A stretch of 64,000 nucleotides of DNA, from contig CACOYM010000010.1 in NCBI GenBank assembly GCA_902631395.1, forward strand, positions 30,328 to 94,327, read 5' to 3'. Source of the DNA: Halieaceae bacterium. GTDB taxonomy: Bacteria > Pseudomonadota > Gammaproteobacteria > Pseudomonadales > Halieaceae. The notes under the pieces were generated by a model that was not told where the DNA came from, made no database searches, and worked only from the letters and a program-made list of their open reading frames with translations. Position numbers and translations under genes: made by a program. Shown piece by piece: positions 54,123-63,987 of the stretch (position 1 is its first letter; each line of letters begins with the position of its first letter).

Positions 54123-54353
54123 TAGAGGGAAACTTTAACGGCTGACGACGCATAGTCTAATTTATTCATCACCGAGTGGTGTTATTAAGGAGTTGGGCGA
54201 GCATCTCTGATAAAGAAGACACCACTGTGGCAAGTTAGATAAGGAATTGTGTTCAAAATGTATCACCCGATGTAGCAATTTGAAGTTTTTGGGTGGTACA
54301 AAATTAGCCGCACCGCACATAACTCGTTGAAAGTTATGGCGATGCTATGTATG

Positions 54354-54744
54354 TGGTGGAGGCGGCGGGAGTTGAACCCGCGTCCGCCAGTACTCTGCCT
54401 TTGGCTCTACATGCTTAGTTTCCGTTAATTGTTTTAACGGACAACAGCCCAACGGTCAGGACGTTGACCGCGATTCTCGTAAAATTTAACTGTGACAGCC
54501 GAGACATCAGCCACTGCGATCCAGTTCTGTATGACAGTCACAAGCGCGGTACTGGCACCTTGCTTTAGACCGCCAGGGCCGAAGCACCTGGATGGTGCAT
54601 CAAAGGGCTACTTACGCAGCCAGTTGAGCACCGTAGTTGTCGTCATTGGCAACTATTTAGTTACAGCTTTGGATTTACGTGATTGGCTGTCATCACGGCA
54701 TGCACCGCAGGTTTCGTTACCGTCGTCGAATCCGTAACGCCCCC
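54354..54744 (-). ncRNA. ssrA: Transfer-messenger RNA
   Basis: tmRNA rescues stalled ribosomes together with SmpB. The minus-strand 5' end GGGGGCGTTACGGATTCGAC and the 3' end with a T-arm-like GTTCAACTCCCG and encoded CCA match one-piece bacterial tmRNA of about 391 bases. The resume frame at 54650-54612 encodes the degradation tag ANDDNYGAQLAA followed by TAA. The 3' end faces the accessory region, a common integration point for genomic islands. Confidence 0.95.
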
Positions 54745-54840
54745 GTAATACGTTTCTCAGTGTAACGCATAAGCTACAGTGTGCGGGTAGTAATAATGCG
54801 CACGGTTGGTTTAGCCGATTTACAGAGCGAAACCAAGAGC

Positions 54841-54906
54841 GGAAAAAGAAACCAGCGGCCGGGGGGATGAGTCCGGCCGCTGGCAAATGGCGGGGCAGAT
54901 CCCGCC
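54841..54906 (-). terminator. Rho-independent terminator of the mcr operon
   Basis: Downstream of mcr on the minus strand, CCAGCGGCCGG pairs perfectly with CCGGCCGCTGG (11 pairs, loop of ten; 54852-54883), followed by TTTCTTTTT. A second stem GGCGGG/CCCGCC (54889-54906) lies just before it. Confidence 0.85.
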
Positions 54907-54922
54907 AAGGAGTGATACAAGG

Positions 54923-57900
54923 TCAGACCGTGACCGCGTTGCCGCGGAAGATCTTGGACAGGTATCGGCTCTCACTCGGAGAGGGTGCGGGTACAGCACA
55001 CTGCATGACCGCGTGCACCAGGCGCGTCATTTCTTCAGCCAGTTCCTGATCGTTTGAGGGTTCCTCAGTGTGTGCACGTCGTGTCAGCTGGACCTGATTT
55101 ACCGCAGGTACAGTTGGCAAGCGCTCACCTTCGACGCCCAAAGTTACCGTAAAGGCATGTAGAGAGTTCTTCACAAACAACGCCAGCGCGAATTCTTCCC
55201 GCGTTGATGCCAGCGAAGTATCAGGTGTCAGCAAGACAATCTGGCAATTAGGTACCAGTGCCGAGATTCTTGCTACCCGGAAGTGATGAGTGAGTTGGTC
55301 ATTGACTAGGTCACGGAACTGCTGATCACTCAGAACCCGCTCCCAGCTCTTATGGCGCTCACCTGCTAGCGCGTTGAGTGGCAGTCTCTCAAACGGACTG
55401 CTCACTACGACATCGTAACCACCTTCATCACGCAAAATGTGATCCAGTGCGTCCTCGATATCGTCGCCGATACAACGCACATCGAACGCCACGGAGTCCG
55501 TGGCGTCGATGGCGTGTTGAAGCTCACGGGCGCTGTCCTCTGAACGAGTCAGTACCGTGAGCGCTGCGACATCCTGCCCCACAAAACCATTGCCGATCGC
55601 CGCAAGCTCTTTACGCATACTGTCACCCACCATAACCACACGCTTACCCTGAAGCTTGTTCAGGTCCGTTTGGCTGGGTGGTAGCAGCAGTTCTCCCTCG
55701 GTGACTGAACGGTCAAACTTGAGACCGCCCGAGGGGTGAAACGTCTCGCCACTTACAATGTCATCAGCGAGATGGAATACAGTAGATAGACCAACCTGTT
55801 CGTCGGTTGGCATCTTGTGCAGGTGGAGCCGGTTCAGAATGCCGGATTCAATCTGCCCAGCTGACTTCTTCGACTCTGCTCTATCAAAGAATGGATCCGG
55901 TGCATCCACAAAGGCGTTCATAAAGGCGATGCGTTGCTCTGCAGTCAGAATGCCGCCGTTTACCAAACGGTCGACCAACTTGCTGGCGATATCTTCATGC
56001 ATAAGAAAACGCGAGGAATTGCCCGCACCACCGGCATCCGCTACTTGGCAGACCAGACGTGTCAGCGGCTCAGGCATGCCATTGCGAGAGGCAAGGTTGG
56101 CTACCTCGTTGGCTGCCAGCGCCATGATAGTGTCGACGCTACAGCCTTCGCGGAGACCATTCAGGATGGCCTTGTGCACCTGGTTCAGGCGCTTGTTCTC
56201 GAGTACCAGTCGCCCGCGTCGGTCGAACAGGCCCGGGGCATCGCCGAGGCCACGCAGGCGCGCGCCATCTACAGGTCCCGGGGCTAGGGCGTTAATTTGG
56301 ATCTCGGGCCCGAGGTGTCGCGATAGGATCTCGGCTAATACCCGTTGCCCGGCTTTGGAGACGGCATAGTCGCCTCGGTTGGGATAAGCCACCGCGACAT
56401 ATTTTTCTCCACCGAAGTAGCTCGATACGTTAAGAATGGAGCCCTTGCCCTTGTCTTTCATCACCGGGCCGAACTTGCGGATCAGCGAGTAGTTGGAGAT
56501 CAGGTTGGCTTCCATAGTGCGGTTCCAGTCCGATAGTGTCATGTCGACTACCATCTCTTCCGCGCCCGAGATGCCGGCGTTGTTGATCAGGAAGTCGACA
56601 TTGCCGAAGAGCTCTATAGAGCGGTCGTAAAGTGCGTCCAACGCCCTCGGGTCGCCCACGTCGATATCGGCCATAATGCTGACGCGAGTATCAGCCTGCG
56701 GGTACCCAATACCGCGCAATTCCTCGACGATATCGTCGCGGGCTTCCTCGAGTTTAGCCGCGTTTCTCGCGCTCAAGAGCACGCGACAGCCGGCAATCGC
56801 GAGGTAGCGGCCAAGTTGCAGTCCGATACCGAGGCTTCCGCCAGTGATCACAGCAGTCTTACCTTTGTGGAGGCCAGGTAACACTCGCATTAGCGGTGTG
56901 GGCATAGATTCTTTACCTGTGGCGCGTTTGATGCTCTTCGGGATCCAGAGGTTAATGGGATCCATCTGGCGCACGCGGTTTGTCAGCGTGGCGGCCCAGT
57001 CTGCGGCGAAGGTTAAGTTGTCCTTGTCCTCACTATCGTAGCGCACCAGCTGGTTTGGCCTCACAGCCCACTCAAGTTCGCCTGCATTTAGGAGTGTCTC
57101 ATCCTCGTGACGCCAGCCACGAATCAGTGCCTCGATGGACGCCCGAATGACTTCGTTCAGCAGGTTGCCGTGGGTGTCACTGCCATTGGTCGCGTAGGTG
57201 ATAGCTGGCGGCTCACACCTGCCAAACCACCGCGACAGGTTAGCTGCCAGCATGCTGGCAAAGGCCACGGGCGCTACAACCTCTTCACGGACAAAGTTCT
57301 CAACGTCCTCGTCCGTGGCACCGCAAAGCGAGTGACCATAGTGGCCGTTGGGCTTGCGAGGCAGCACAACGACACCGTCCAGTCGGCCGAAGTGGTCGTC
57401 GATGAACTGCATGGTGCGGTCGACAGACTCGCGACGCAGTGGGTCGAGGTGCGACAGCTGAATCTCATCCAGCTCTTTAGCTTGAATGAGCGAGCGTGCA
57501 TGGCCCACGGATTCGAGAGAGCGGAACGCCAGTAGCACATGGGCGCCACTATTGATTTGCCGTTCAGCGTAAGTCAGAGCTTGTTCATAATCAGAGCCAC
57601 CTAAAATCAGCACTACATTGTTGGTAAGATCTTCAAGGCGCTTGTCAGGCCATGAGACGAGTTGTGAGCGGCTCTGGGCGGGCACTTGCATGCCGTTGGT
57701 TACTTCGACATGGTGTCCCGATACCGCCGCGGATTCTTCCGAGGCCAGCCATACAATGCCATTGGCAACGTCAGTAGGTGTTGGATAGCGATATTCCAGT
57801 CCCTCATCGCCGTTGCGTGTGGTGATCATCAGATCACGGAATTCCTGACTGGTGCTCCCGGGCGGGATATTCTGCAGTTCGTCCATGGTGGCGAAGACCG

Positions 57901-58576
57901 TATCAATACGTTCTGACTCGATGGGCCCGGGGAAGAGGGTGTTTACGCGAATACCGCGCTCCTCACCCAGCTCTAATGCAAGACCTTTGCCCAGTGCGTT
58001 CAGTCCCGACTTGGGCACCACATAGGGTATACGTCCATAGTAATGGGTTCGCGAGAAAATCGTTGACACGTTCACGATGGTGCCGCCATCGCTAAGGTGT
58101 GCGGCCGCCGCGCGTGCCATGTTCCAAGGTGCACCCAGCAAGTTCATGGCGGAGTCGAACATGGTCTGGTCAGACCCCGCCGCACGCATCTCAACATCGG
58201 TGAAGGGGATGTCACGGAGCGTGTACTTGGGACCCGCGGCGCCGGCATTGTTCACTAGCACGTCGAGTTTCTTAAAGGTATCCAGCGCGCGCGAGACGAT
58301 GTCGCGACAGACCTGTGGGTCAGCGCAATCGCCTACGATCGTGGTTATGTTGTCCGCATCAAAGCCCTCTTCCGAGAGCTCCTCGACGAAGGCATCCAGC
58401 TTGCTCGGATCTCGGCCGGTCATGGTGACCTTGGCGCCTTCTCGAAGCAAATGGCGTGAGATATAGCGGCCAATGGAGCCCGCAGCGCCCGTCAGAATGA
58501 CAGACTTGTTCTCGAGCCGGCGTCCGGCCAAGGACTGCGAGACCACTGCATTGGAGAGATTGGACATATCGTTCAT
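54923..58576 (-). CDS. mcr: Bifunctional malonyl-CoA reductase (3-hydroxypropionate forming)
   Basis: Reduces malonyl-CoA to malonate semialdehyde and then to 3-hydroxypropionate with two NADPH. The 1217-residue length is that of the Chloroflexus enzyme. It contains tandem short-chain-dehydrogenase modules. The N-terminal one (alcohol step) has TGAAGSIG at 29-36 and Tyr185/Lys189 in YVVPK. The C-terminal one (CoA-reductase step) has GGSLGIG near 580, NNAGISG and Tyr737/Lys741 in RGDYAVSKAGQR, followed by INALAPGPVDGARLRG. Degenerate SDR-like segments lie between and after. The ATG overlaps the pcs stop (ATGA). A further ATG four codons in is possible. Confidence 0.95.
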   Translation of the reverse strand: MNDMSNLSNAVVSQSLAGRRLENKSVILTGAAGSIGRYISRHLLREGAKVTMTGRDPSKLDAFVEELSEEGFDADNITTIVGDCADPQVCRDIVSRALDTFKKLDVLVNNAGAAGPKYTLRDIPFTDVEMRAAGSDQTMFDSAMNLLGAPWNMARAAAAHLSDGGTIVNVSTIFSRTHYYGRIPYVVPKSGLNALGKGLALELGEERGIRVNTLFPGPIESERIDTVFATMDELQNIPPGSTSQEFRDLMITTRNGDEGLEYRYPTPTDVANGIVWLASEESAAVSGHHVEVTNGMQVPAQSRSQLVSWPDKRLEDLTNNVVLILGGSDYEQALTYAERQINSGAHVLLAFRSLESVGHARSLIQAKELDEIQLSHLDPLRRESVDRTMQFIDDHFGRLDGVVVLPRKPNGHYGHSLCGATDEDVENFVREEVVAPVAFASMLAANLSRWFGRCEPPAITYATNGSDTHGNLLNEVIRASIEALIRGWRHEDETLLNAGELEWAVRPNQLVRYDSEDKDNLTFAADWAATLTNRVRQMDPINLWIPKSIKRATGKESMPTPLMRVLPGLHKGKTAVITGGSLGIGLQLGRYLAIAGCRVLLSARNAAKLEEARDDIVEELRGIGYPQADTRVSIMADIDVGDPRALDALYDRSIELFGNVDFLINNAGISGAEEMVVDMTLSDWNRTMEANLISNYSLIRKFGPVMKDKGKGSILNVSSYFGGEKYVAVAYPNRGDYAVSKAGQRVLAEILSRHLGPEIQINALAPGPVDGARLRGLGDAPGLFDRRGRLVLENKRLNQVHKAILNGLREGCSVDTIMALAANEVANLASRNGMPEPLTRLVCQVADAGGAGNSSRFLMHEDIASKLVDRLVNGGILTAEQRIAFMNAFVDAPDPFFDRAESKKSAGQIESGILNRLHLHKMPTDEQVGLSTVFHLADDIVSGETFHPSGGLKFDRSVTEGELLLPPSQTDLNKLQGKRVVMVGDSMRKELAAIGNGFVGQDVAALTVLTRSEDSARELQHAIDATDSVAFDVRCIGDDIEDALDHILRDEGGYDVVVSSPFERLPLNALAGERHKSWERVLSDQQFRDLVNDQLTHHFRVARISALVPNCQIVLLTPDTSLASTREEFALALFVKNSLHAFTVTLGVEGERLPTVPAVNQVQLTRRAHTEEPSNDQELAEEMTRLVHAVMQCAVPAPSPSESRYLSKIFRGNAVTV

Positions 58577-61500
58577 CGGAGTGCTCCGGCTGATCCAGTT
58601 TCGACTTTGGTAATCACTTCTCCACGCTCGGCTGCGTCACGCAGTGCCCAGGCACGGTAAAGCTCGTCTTTGGTTTTGAGGCCCATACGTGGTAGCGCGT
58701 GGGTTACAACGTAATTGGCACCACCGTGCCGGTTTTCCCACATCGCCTGATGGATCTCGGCGATGTCTTCGATGGGTCTCGCCAGCGGTGGCAACACATC
58801 GATCTGACCTGCGGCTATGCGCTCCTGCATTTCGGCAAACTCGCGCGCCGTATTGAGGTGCGTACCGCGGATCTCTGCGCTGGGCATAATGATGCGGCGC
58901 TGGCGCATCCACACCTGCGGCGCATAGAAGGTAAAGCGCTGACCGCTTAGTTCCTCGGCGTAGACCACTTTACCCACATTGGGCTTGACCAGTGAGGTAG
59001 CAAGCGCCAGCCCGTCGCGACCCGCACGCTCGAATACCACGTCGGGTAGGCCGCGCTTGTCGAGCGTATTGCGCAGGAAGGGCGCAATGGCCGAACCAAT
59101 GGGCTTGAGAGTTCGATCCGAGAATAGTCGCACGGCTTCCTTGAATGCTTGCGACTCAGTGAAGGGGTTGGGCATCTGCGCAAAGGGCCCCGGAGGATCG
59201 TAGTCATCACCCAGACGTCTCTCGACCTCTTCAAGGCTGACCACACCTTTCACCTGCGCGCCAAAGCCGAGGGAGTTCACGAACTCGCGTTGCGGGACGG
59301 TATCCACAAGAACGGCGATCTGCGCGCCGCGCTGGCAGCCCACCTCAATGGCTTCGATCGCAACCCGGTCAACGATGCCATCATCAGCACCGGGCCCATA
59401 AACAATCAGCAAGCTCTGGCCCGCGCGCAGTCCGGCACGGGTAAACATATCGGATGGACTCGAGCTACTCTTTTTGCCCATAAAAGTGAAGCGATAGCCC
59501 GACGACGCGCCATAGAAAGTCAATACACCACCATCTCCCAGTGTCTGGAAGGAGCGGGGGAAGGCGGTCTCGCCCGCGTGGGACACCACATAGTCTAAAC
59601 TGCCACCGGCAGCGGCTTCCGTGGCTGCGACAAAGCCGGCGCCCTGTGCTTCCCAGTTCGCCCACTCGGCGGGATCGTCAGGCACTGGTGTGAAGGCATC
59701 GGCCCACTGCGGATCTTTGCGGTCGACCGCAGCTCCGCCGACGGATTCAACTCGCGCGGCGCGCTCTGCATTGGAGACCATGCCCACCACATCGAGACCG
59801 CTGCTCACGGCACTGCGCAGGCAGTCATAACCAGTGCCCGTCGAGGCGCCCTCAACAAACAGCCGCTTGTTGGGCTCAACATTGAGCGTGTGATAAAGCG
59901 CGCGGTGGATTGTTCCTAGCGTCAAACCATACGAACCCGCTTCTTCAAAGCTAAGGCTAGGCAGTTTCGGATGTAGCTGTGGCCCCTGCACTGTGAGGAA
60001 TTGCGCGTGGCTTCCATCGTTGCGCTCGTAACCTTGAATGCGAAAGTCTGCCGCCATGGGGTCGAGCCCCTGATCAGGGGATAGCAACTCGCTTTGACCA
60101 GAATAGACGGTGCATACATCACCGACTGTGAGGCGGCCCTCGGCGATCAACTCGCTACCCAGGCGAACAATCATTGCTACACCGCCTGACCCCGTGACCT
60201 GCACATCGGCATCACGGGCGTCGAAGGGTGATACAGGAATACCCGTAATCGCCCAGATATCGTTGAAGTTCATTTCAGAGGCCAGAACGTATACCAGCGC
60301 TTCGTTGGGCTCCGGCTCGGGGGTCTCGAAGATCAGTTTGATTTCGGCGTCGACCGGGTCGCCGTGGGCGGGCTTACCGTCTTGCGCAGACTTGGGCACG
60401 CCGTAGCCATATTGATAGCGCGGGATTGGCGTGACCCCGGGGAAGAAGCTTGCGCCCATGGGCAATAGGTTACCCGAAGCCAACAAATCGTCGACTTGCT
60501 GATCGGAGGCAGTGGGCGCGACTTCAGTAAACTGTGTTGGGAGAGGTGCACTGCGCTTTTCAAGAAATGCGGTGATGCCCGTCGGTCCGGATTCGGGGTC
60601 GCAGACTGCCTCAGCAAACAGCTCCGCCTCGTACAGCAGACCGGCGGACTGACCCTTTTCAGCACCTACCGCCACTGCATCTAAAACGCGTGCGACCTGT
60701 TTTTCGCGACCGCTGGCTCGAATCTGGACCAGTGCCTGTCGCAAGGCCGGTTGCTCAAGAATGGCCTCGGAGTATGGAATCGCCTCATCGCGGGCAGTGA
60801 GCGCCTTCTGGTGCTCGTCCTGGGCCGCTGCTAGCGGGCCGCTGTTGGCGAAGTAGTCGCGAAGGCGCGCCATGGCGATTTCGACGGGTGAGGCAGCGGC
60901 TTCTGTCACAACCTCGTCAACCAGACCACAATCTAAAGCCTCTGAGGTGGAGATATTACGACCGCTGACCATCAGGCGCAGTGCTTCAGCCATGCCAGCC
61001 TCGCCACGCCGCCGATGCAACTTGCGGACCAGTCTCTGTGTGCCGCCATAACCCGGTAGTAGATTGAGATTGATTTCTGGTTGACCAAACTGCGCATGCT
61101 CTGCGGCAATCACGTAGGAACAGGCCAGTACCAGTTCGTTACCGCCGCCGAGTGCCGGCCCGTTGACTGCAGCAATCACGGGCTTGCCGAGTTGCTCTAA
61201 TGCAGCAAATGCAGCCTGCGCGGCGTTGGGCGGCGTGCGTGCCGACTCTACATCGCCGGCCTCGCCGACCTCCAATAGCTCCTTGACGTCGGCGCCGGCA
61301 ACAAAGGCGCCGCGGGCGCCCGTAATCACTACCGCATCGACATCATCCTGATGCTCGAGCTGCTGCACGACGGTATGGAGCTCGTCGAGGGTCCGCTCGT
61401 TCAAGGCATTGACGGGCGGATGGTTAATCACTAATAGCGCGACTTTGTGATCGTCATCAAGGCGATGGGTTTCAACGCGCAGGTAGCGCCAGGTCTGAAT

Positions 61501-63987
61501 AATCTGCCGTGCCTCGGCGAGGCGGCCGAAGTCGCGCCACTGCGCCACGGCGCTTTGAATTTCTTCCACGGATTCTGGGTTACGCAGCGTGGAGAGGTCG
61601 CCCAGCGGTTGATCCAACAAAATAGCGCGCAGTGTTCGCCGCATGTATTTGCCCGAGCGGGTTTCCGGAAAGGCTGATACCACCAGAAAATCAGAGGGCA
61701 CCGCGGTGGCACCTTTTTCGGTGCGCACCAGATTCTGAAGGCGAGACAGGTCTTCGTCGGATAATTTGCGACCCGCTGCGGCTACCAAGAACGCGACTGG
61801 CGTCTCGCCTTTTTCATCATGGGGGGCGCCTACCACGACTACATTGCCAACGGGTGAATCCTGCCGCAGGGTCTTGTCGCGCAGAATCGCGCCCTCAATC
61901 TCTTCTGTGCCAATGCGGTGGCCGGAAACGTTAATGACATCGTCTGACCGGCCGTGGAGAGTAAACGCACCTTCGTCACCTCGACGAGCATAGTCACCCT
62001 GGGTGTAGGTGAGTTCTCCTTCCCATCGGCTGAAATAGACTTCGGTGAAGCGGTCAATATCGCCTCGCCAGTCGCTGTCGCCCAGCGTGTCGCCGTCGCC
62101 CCAAAGCGTGCGTGCCAAATAAGGGTAGGGCTGAGTAATTACAAGTTCTCCCTTTTCGCCCGCTTCAGCTTCACGCCACTGGCTTACGGTGCCTTTATCG
62201 CTGGTTTCCTCAACGATGCGCACCTGCGCCTGAATCCAGGGCAGAGGCCAGGTTTTGGCGTCGGCATCCAGAGGTTTGAATCCGCCCCACGGACAGGAGA
62301 AGACGATGCCACCGTGCTCAGTGGCCCAATAGGAGTTGATGTAATGCGCGCAGATATTGTCCATCGCGAACTTCTGCACGGCGGGCGACACGGGTTCGGC
62401 GCAGAAGGTCCCTACCTTGAGCGTCGACATGTCATAGCGAGACATTTCCTGGGTGCTCGCCGGGTCTGTCATCACGGCCTTGAGGAAAGTCGAGCCCGCT
62501 TTGAACAAGGTCACCTTGTTGCGCTCGATAATGGACGCAAATCGCCCGGCATGGGGGAAGAGCGGCGAACCCTCTGCGATCACTGTAGACATGCCGAAGG
62601 CCAATGGCGCAGCAATCAGATAGGACTGGCCCGTAATCCAGCCCGGATCACCAATGACATAGAGACAATCATCCTGATTGGCATTGAAGACCGTACGCAT
62701 GGTGTGTGTCACACCGGCTAACCAGCCGCCGTGGGTGTGCACGACGCCTTTTGGTTTGCCCGTTGAACCGGAAGTGTAGATTATGAAGAGCGGCCAGTTA
62801 GCCTCAACCGGTGCAGCCGGCATGGTGGCGCCCACTGCCTGCCAGAAGGCATTGTCATCCAGTCCATCCAGTCCAGCTCGATCAGACACCTTGGCATCTG
62901 CCAACATCTCGGCTTCAACCTTCGCTACCAAGTCGTGTGACCAACTGTCTCGGCTATGCTCAACGATATCGTTACCGGTATAGCGCACCACAATGACATG
63001 CCTGACACCATGGCCGACATTAGCCAACTCACTGGCTACAGTGGTTCTCAGCTCCGCAATCACTTCCGGCGCTGTGCCACGCTCTCGCTCTAATGCCAGA
63101 CCCAGCTCGCGCATGACGTCGGCGCGTTCGAGGGTGATTTCCCCCGCAACCGCGTCGGCCACCTGAGATTCAAGGCGTTCCGCAACGTCTGCCGGTAAGC
63201 GTGATTTCAAGGTATCTGAGAGTGCCTTCAATGCGGCTGGCCTGGGCACGTAGTTGTCCAGCGCGGGGTCGGCATAGGTGCTCTTGTAAGGCACGACCTC
63301 TGCGTTTCGATAGCCACCGTCGGCGGTGATCACCAGTTTAGCACCCGCATCATGGATGCGGTCTGAGAGTGTTTTCGCCGAAAATCCACCGAAAACGGGG
63401 GTATAGATGATACCGAGTCTCTGCGCAGCCAGAATGTAAAAAATCTGCTCAACGATATTGGGTAAGTTCAGCGCGATGCGATCGCCAGCGCTGAGTTCCA
63501 GGTGCGTGAGCACCCGTGCACGCAAAGCGACCTCGATAAGCAGCTCGCGATAACTCAGCCGTTGTTCAAACACTGGGCCACCACGGCCCTGATTCTTGGA
63601 GGGATCCCATCGATCCCCCTCGAAGACAACCGACTGCTGATGGCCTCGGCCCGCGAGGACGTGGCGGTCCACAAGGTTAAAACAGGCGTTGGTTTGACCG
63701 TCGACAAACCATCTAAAGAATGGCGCGCCACTGTCGTCCAGTGCGGCACTCCATGGGGTCCATTCGGCGGCGCTTTCTCCGGCCTCAGCCGATATCGCAT
63801 GCCAACCGGACCAAGCGCCATGGTCACTCCGTGAGACCCATTGGCTCGATTCGGAGTCGAACCAATGCAATTCCCGGGCGGCGATCGATGCATGGTAGCC
63901 AGCGGGATCGCTTACCGCGTGGGTGCGCGCCTGCTCCTCTTCTTGCTGGGATGCCAATAAACCCCAGTCCCCGTCGTGATGTGCCAC
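58573..63987 (-). CDS. pcs: Propionyl-CoA synthase, trifunctional
   Basis: Converts 3-hydroxypropionate, CoA, ATP and NADPH to propionyl-CoA through 3-hydroxypropionyl-CoA and acryloyl-CoA. The 1804 residues show three domains. The acyl-CoA synthetase has IIYTSGSTGKPKGVVHTHGG near 401 and catalytic Lys in TRSGKYMRR near 779. The enoyl-CoA hydratase (about 850-1130) has AFVAGADVKELLE and both catalytic Glu in GGGNELVL and GQPEINL. The MDR-type enoyl-CoA reductase (about 1200-1800) has EMNFNDIWAITG and the cofactor loop VEGASTGTGYD. Such synthases keep acryloyl-CoA in a closed chamber. GTG 63987 follows GAGAGGAGG; the gene is complete. Confidence 0.96.
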   Translation of the reverse strand: MAHHDGDWGLLASQQEEEQARTHAVSDPAGYHASIAARELHWFDSESSQWVSRSDHGAWSGWHAISAEAGESAAEWTPWSAALDDSGAPFFRWFVDGQTNACFNLVDRHVLAGRGHQQSVVFEGDRWDPSKNQGRGGPVFEQRLSYRELLIEVALRARVLTHLELSAGDRIALNLPNIVEQIFYILAAQRLGIIYTPVFGGFSAKTLSDRIHDAGAKLVITADGGYRNAEVVPYKSTYADPALDNYVPRPAALKALSDTLKSRLPADVAERLESQVADAVAGEITLERADVMRELGLALERERGTAPEVIAELRTTVASELANVGHGVRHVIVVRYTGNDIVEHSRDSWSHDLVAKVEAEMLADAKVSDRAGLDGLDDNAFWQAVGATMPAAPVEANWPLFIIYTSGSTGKPKGVVHTHGGWLAGVTHTMRTVFNANQDDCLYVIGDPGWITGQSYLIAAPLAFGMSTVIAEGSPLFPHAGRFASIIERNKVTLFKAGSTFLKAVMTDPASTQEMSRYDMSTLKVGTFCAEPVSPAVQKFAMDNICAHYINSYWATEHGGIVFSCPWGGFKPLDADAKTWPLPWIQAQVRIVEETSDKGTVSQWREAEAGEKGELVITQPYPYLARTLWGDGDTLGDSDWRGDIDRFTEVYFSRWEGELTYTQGDYARRGDEGAFTLHGRSDDVINVSGHRIGTEEIEGAILRDKTLRQDSPVGNVVVVGAPHDEKGETPVAFLVAAAGRKLSDEDLSRLQNLVRTEKGATAVPSDFLVVSAFPETRSGKYMRRTLRAILLDQPLGDLSTLRNPESVEEIQSAVAQWRDFGRLAEARQIIQTWRYLRVETHRLDDDHKVALLVINHPPVNALNERTLDELHTVVQQLEHQDDVDAVVITGARGAFVAGADVKELLEVGEAGDVESARTPPNAAQAAFAALEQLGKPVIAAVNGPALGGGNELVLACSYVIAAEHAQFGQPEINLNLLPGYGGTQRLVRKLHRRRGEAGMAEALRLMVSGRNISTSEALDCGLVDEVVTEAAASPVEIAMARLRDYFANSGPLAAAQDEHQKALTARDEAIPYSEAILEQPALRQALVQIRASGREKQVARVLDAVAVGAEKGQSAGLLYEAELFAEAVCDPESGPTGITAFLEKRSAPLPTQFTEVAPTASDQQVDDLLASGNLLPMGASFFPGVTPIPRYQYGYGVPKSAQDGKPAHGDPVDAEIKLIFETPEPEPNEALVYVLASEMNFNDIWAITGIPVSPFDARDADVQVTGSGGVAMIVRLGSELIAEGRLTVGDVCTVYSGQSELLSPDQGLDPMAADFRIQGYERNDGSHAQFLTVQGPQLHPKLPSLSFEEAGSYGLTLGTIHRALYHTLNVEPNKRLFVEGASTGTGYDCLRSAVSSGLDVVGMVSNAERAARVESVGGAAVDRKDPQWADAFTPVPDDPAEWANWEAQGAGFVAATEAAAGGSLDYVVSHAGETAFPRSFQTLGDGGVLTFYGASSGYRFTFMGKKSSSSPSDMFTRAGLRAGQSLLIVYGPGADDGIVDRVAIEAIEVGCQRGAQIAVLVDTVPQREFVNSLGFGAQVKGVVSLEEVERRLGDDYDPPGPFAQMPNPFTESQAFKEAVRLFSDRTLKPIGSAIAPFLRNTLDKRGLPDVVFERAGRDGLALATSLVKPNVGKVVYAEELSGQRFTFYAPQVWMRQRRIIMPSAEIRGTHLNTAREFAEMQERIAAGQIDVLPPLARPIEDIAEIHQAMWENRHGGANYVVTHALPRMGLKTKDELYRAWALRDAAERGEVITKVETGSAGALR

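Noticed and set aside
54354..54744. Short plus-strand frame at 54492-54737 across the tmRNA
   Set aside because: Entirely inside ssrA on the opposite strand.
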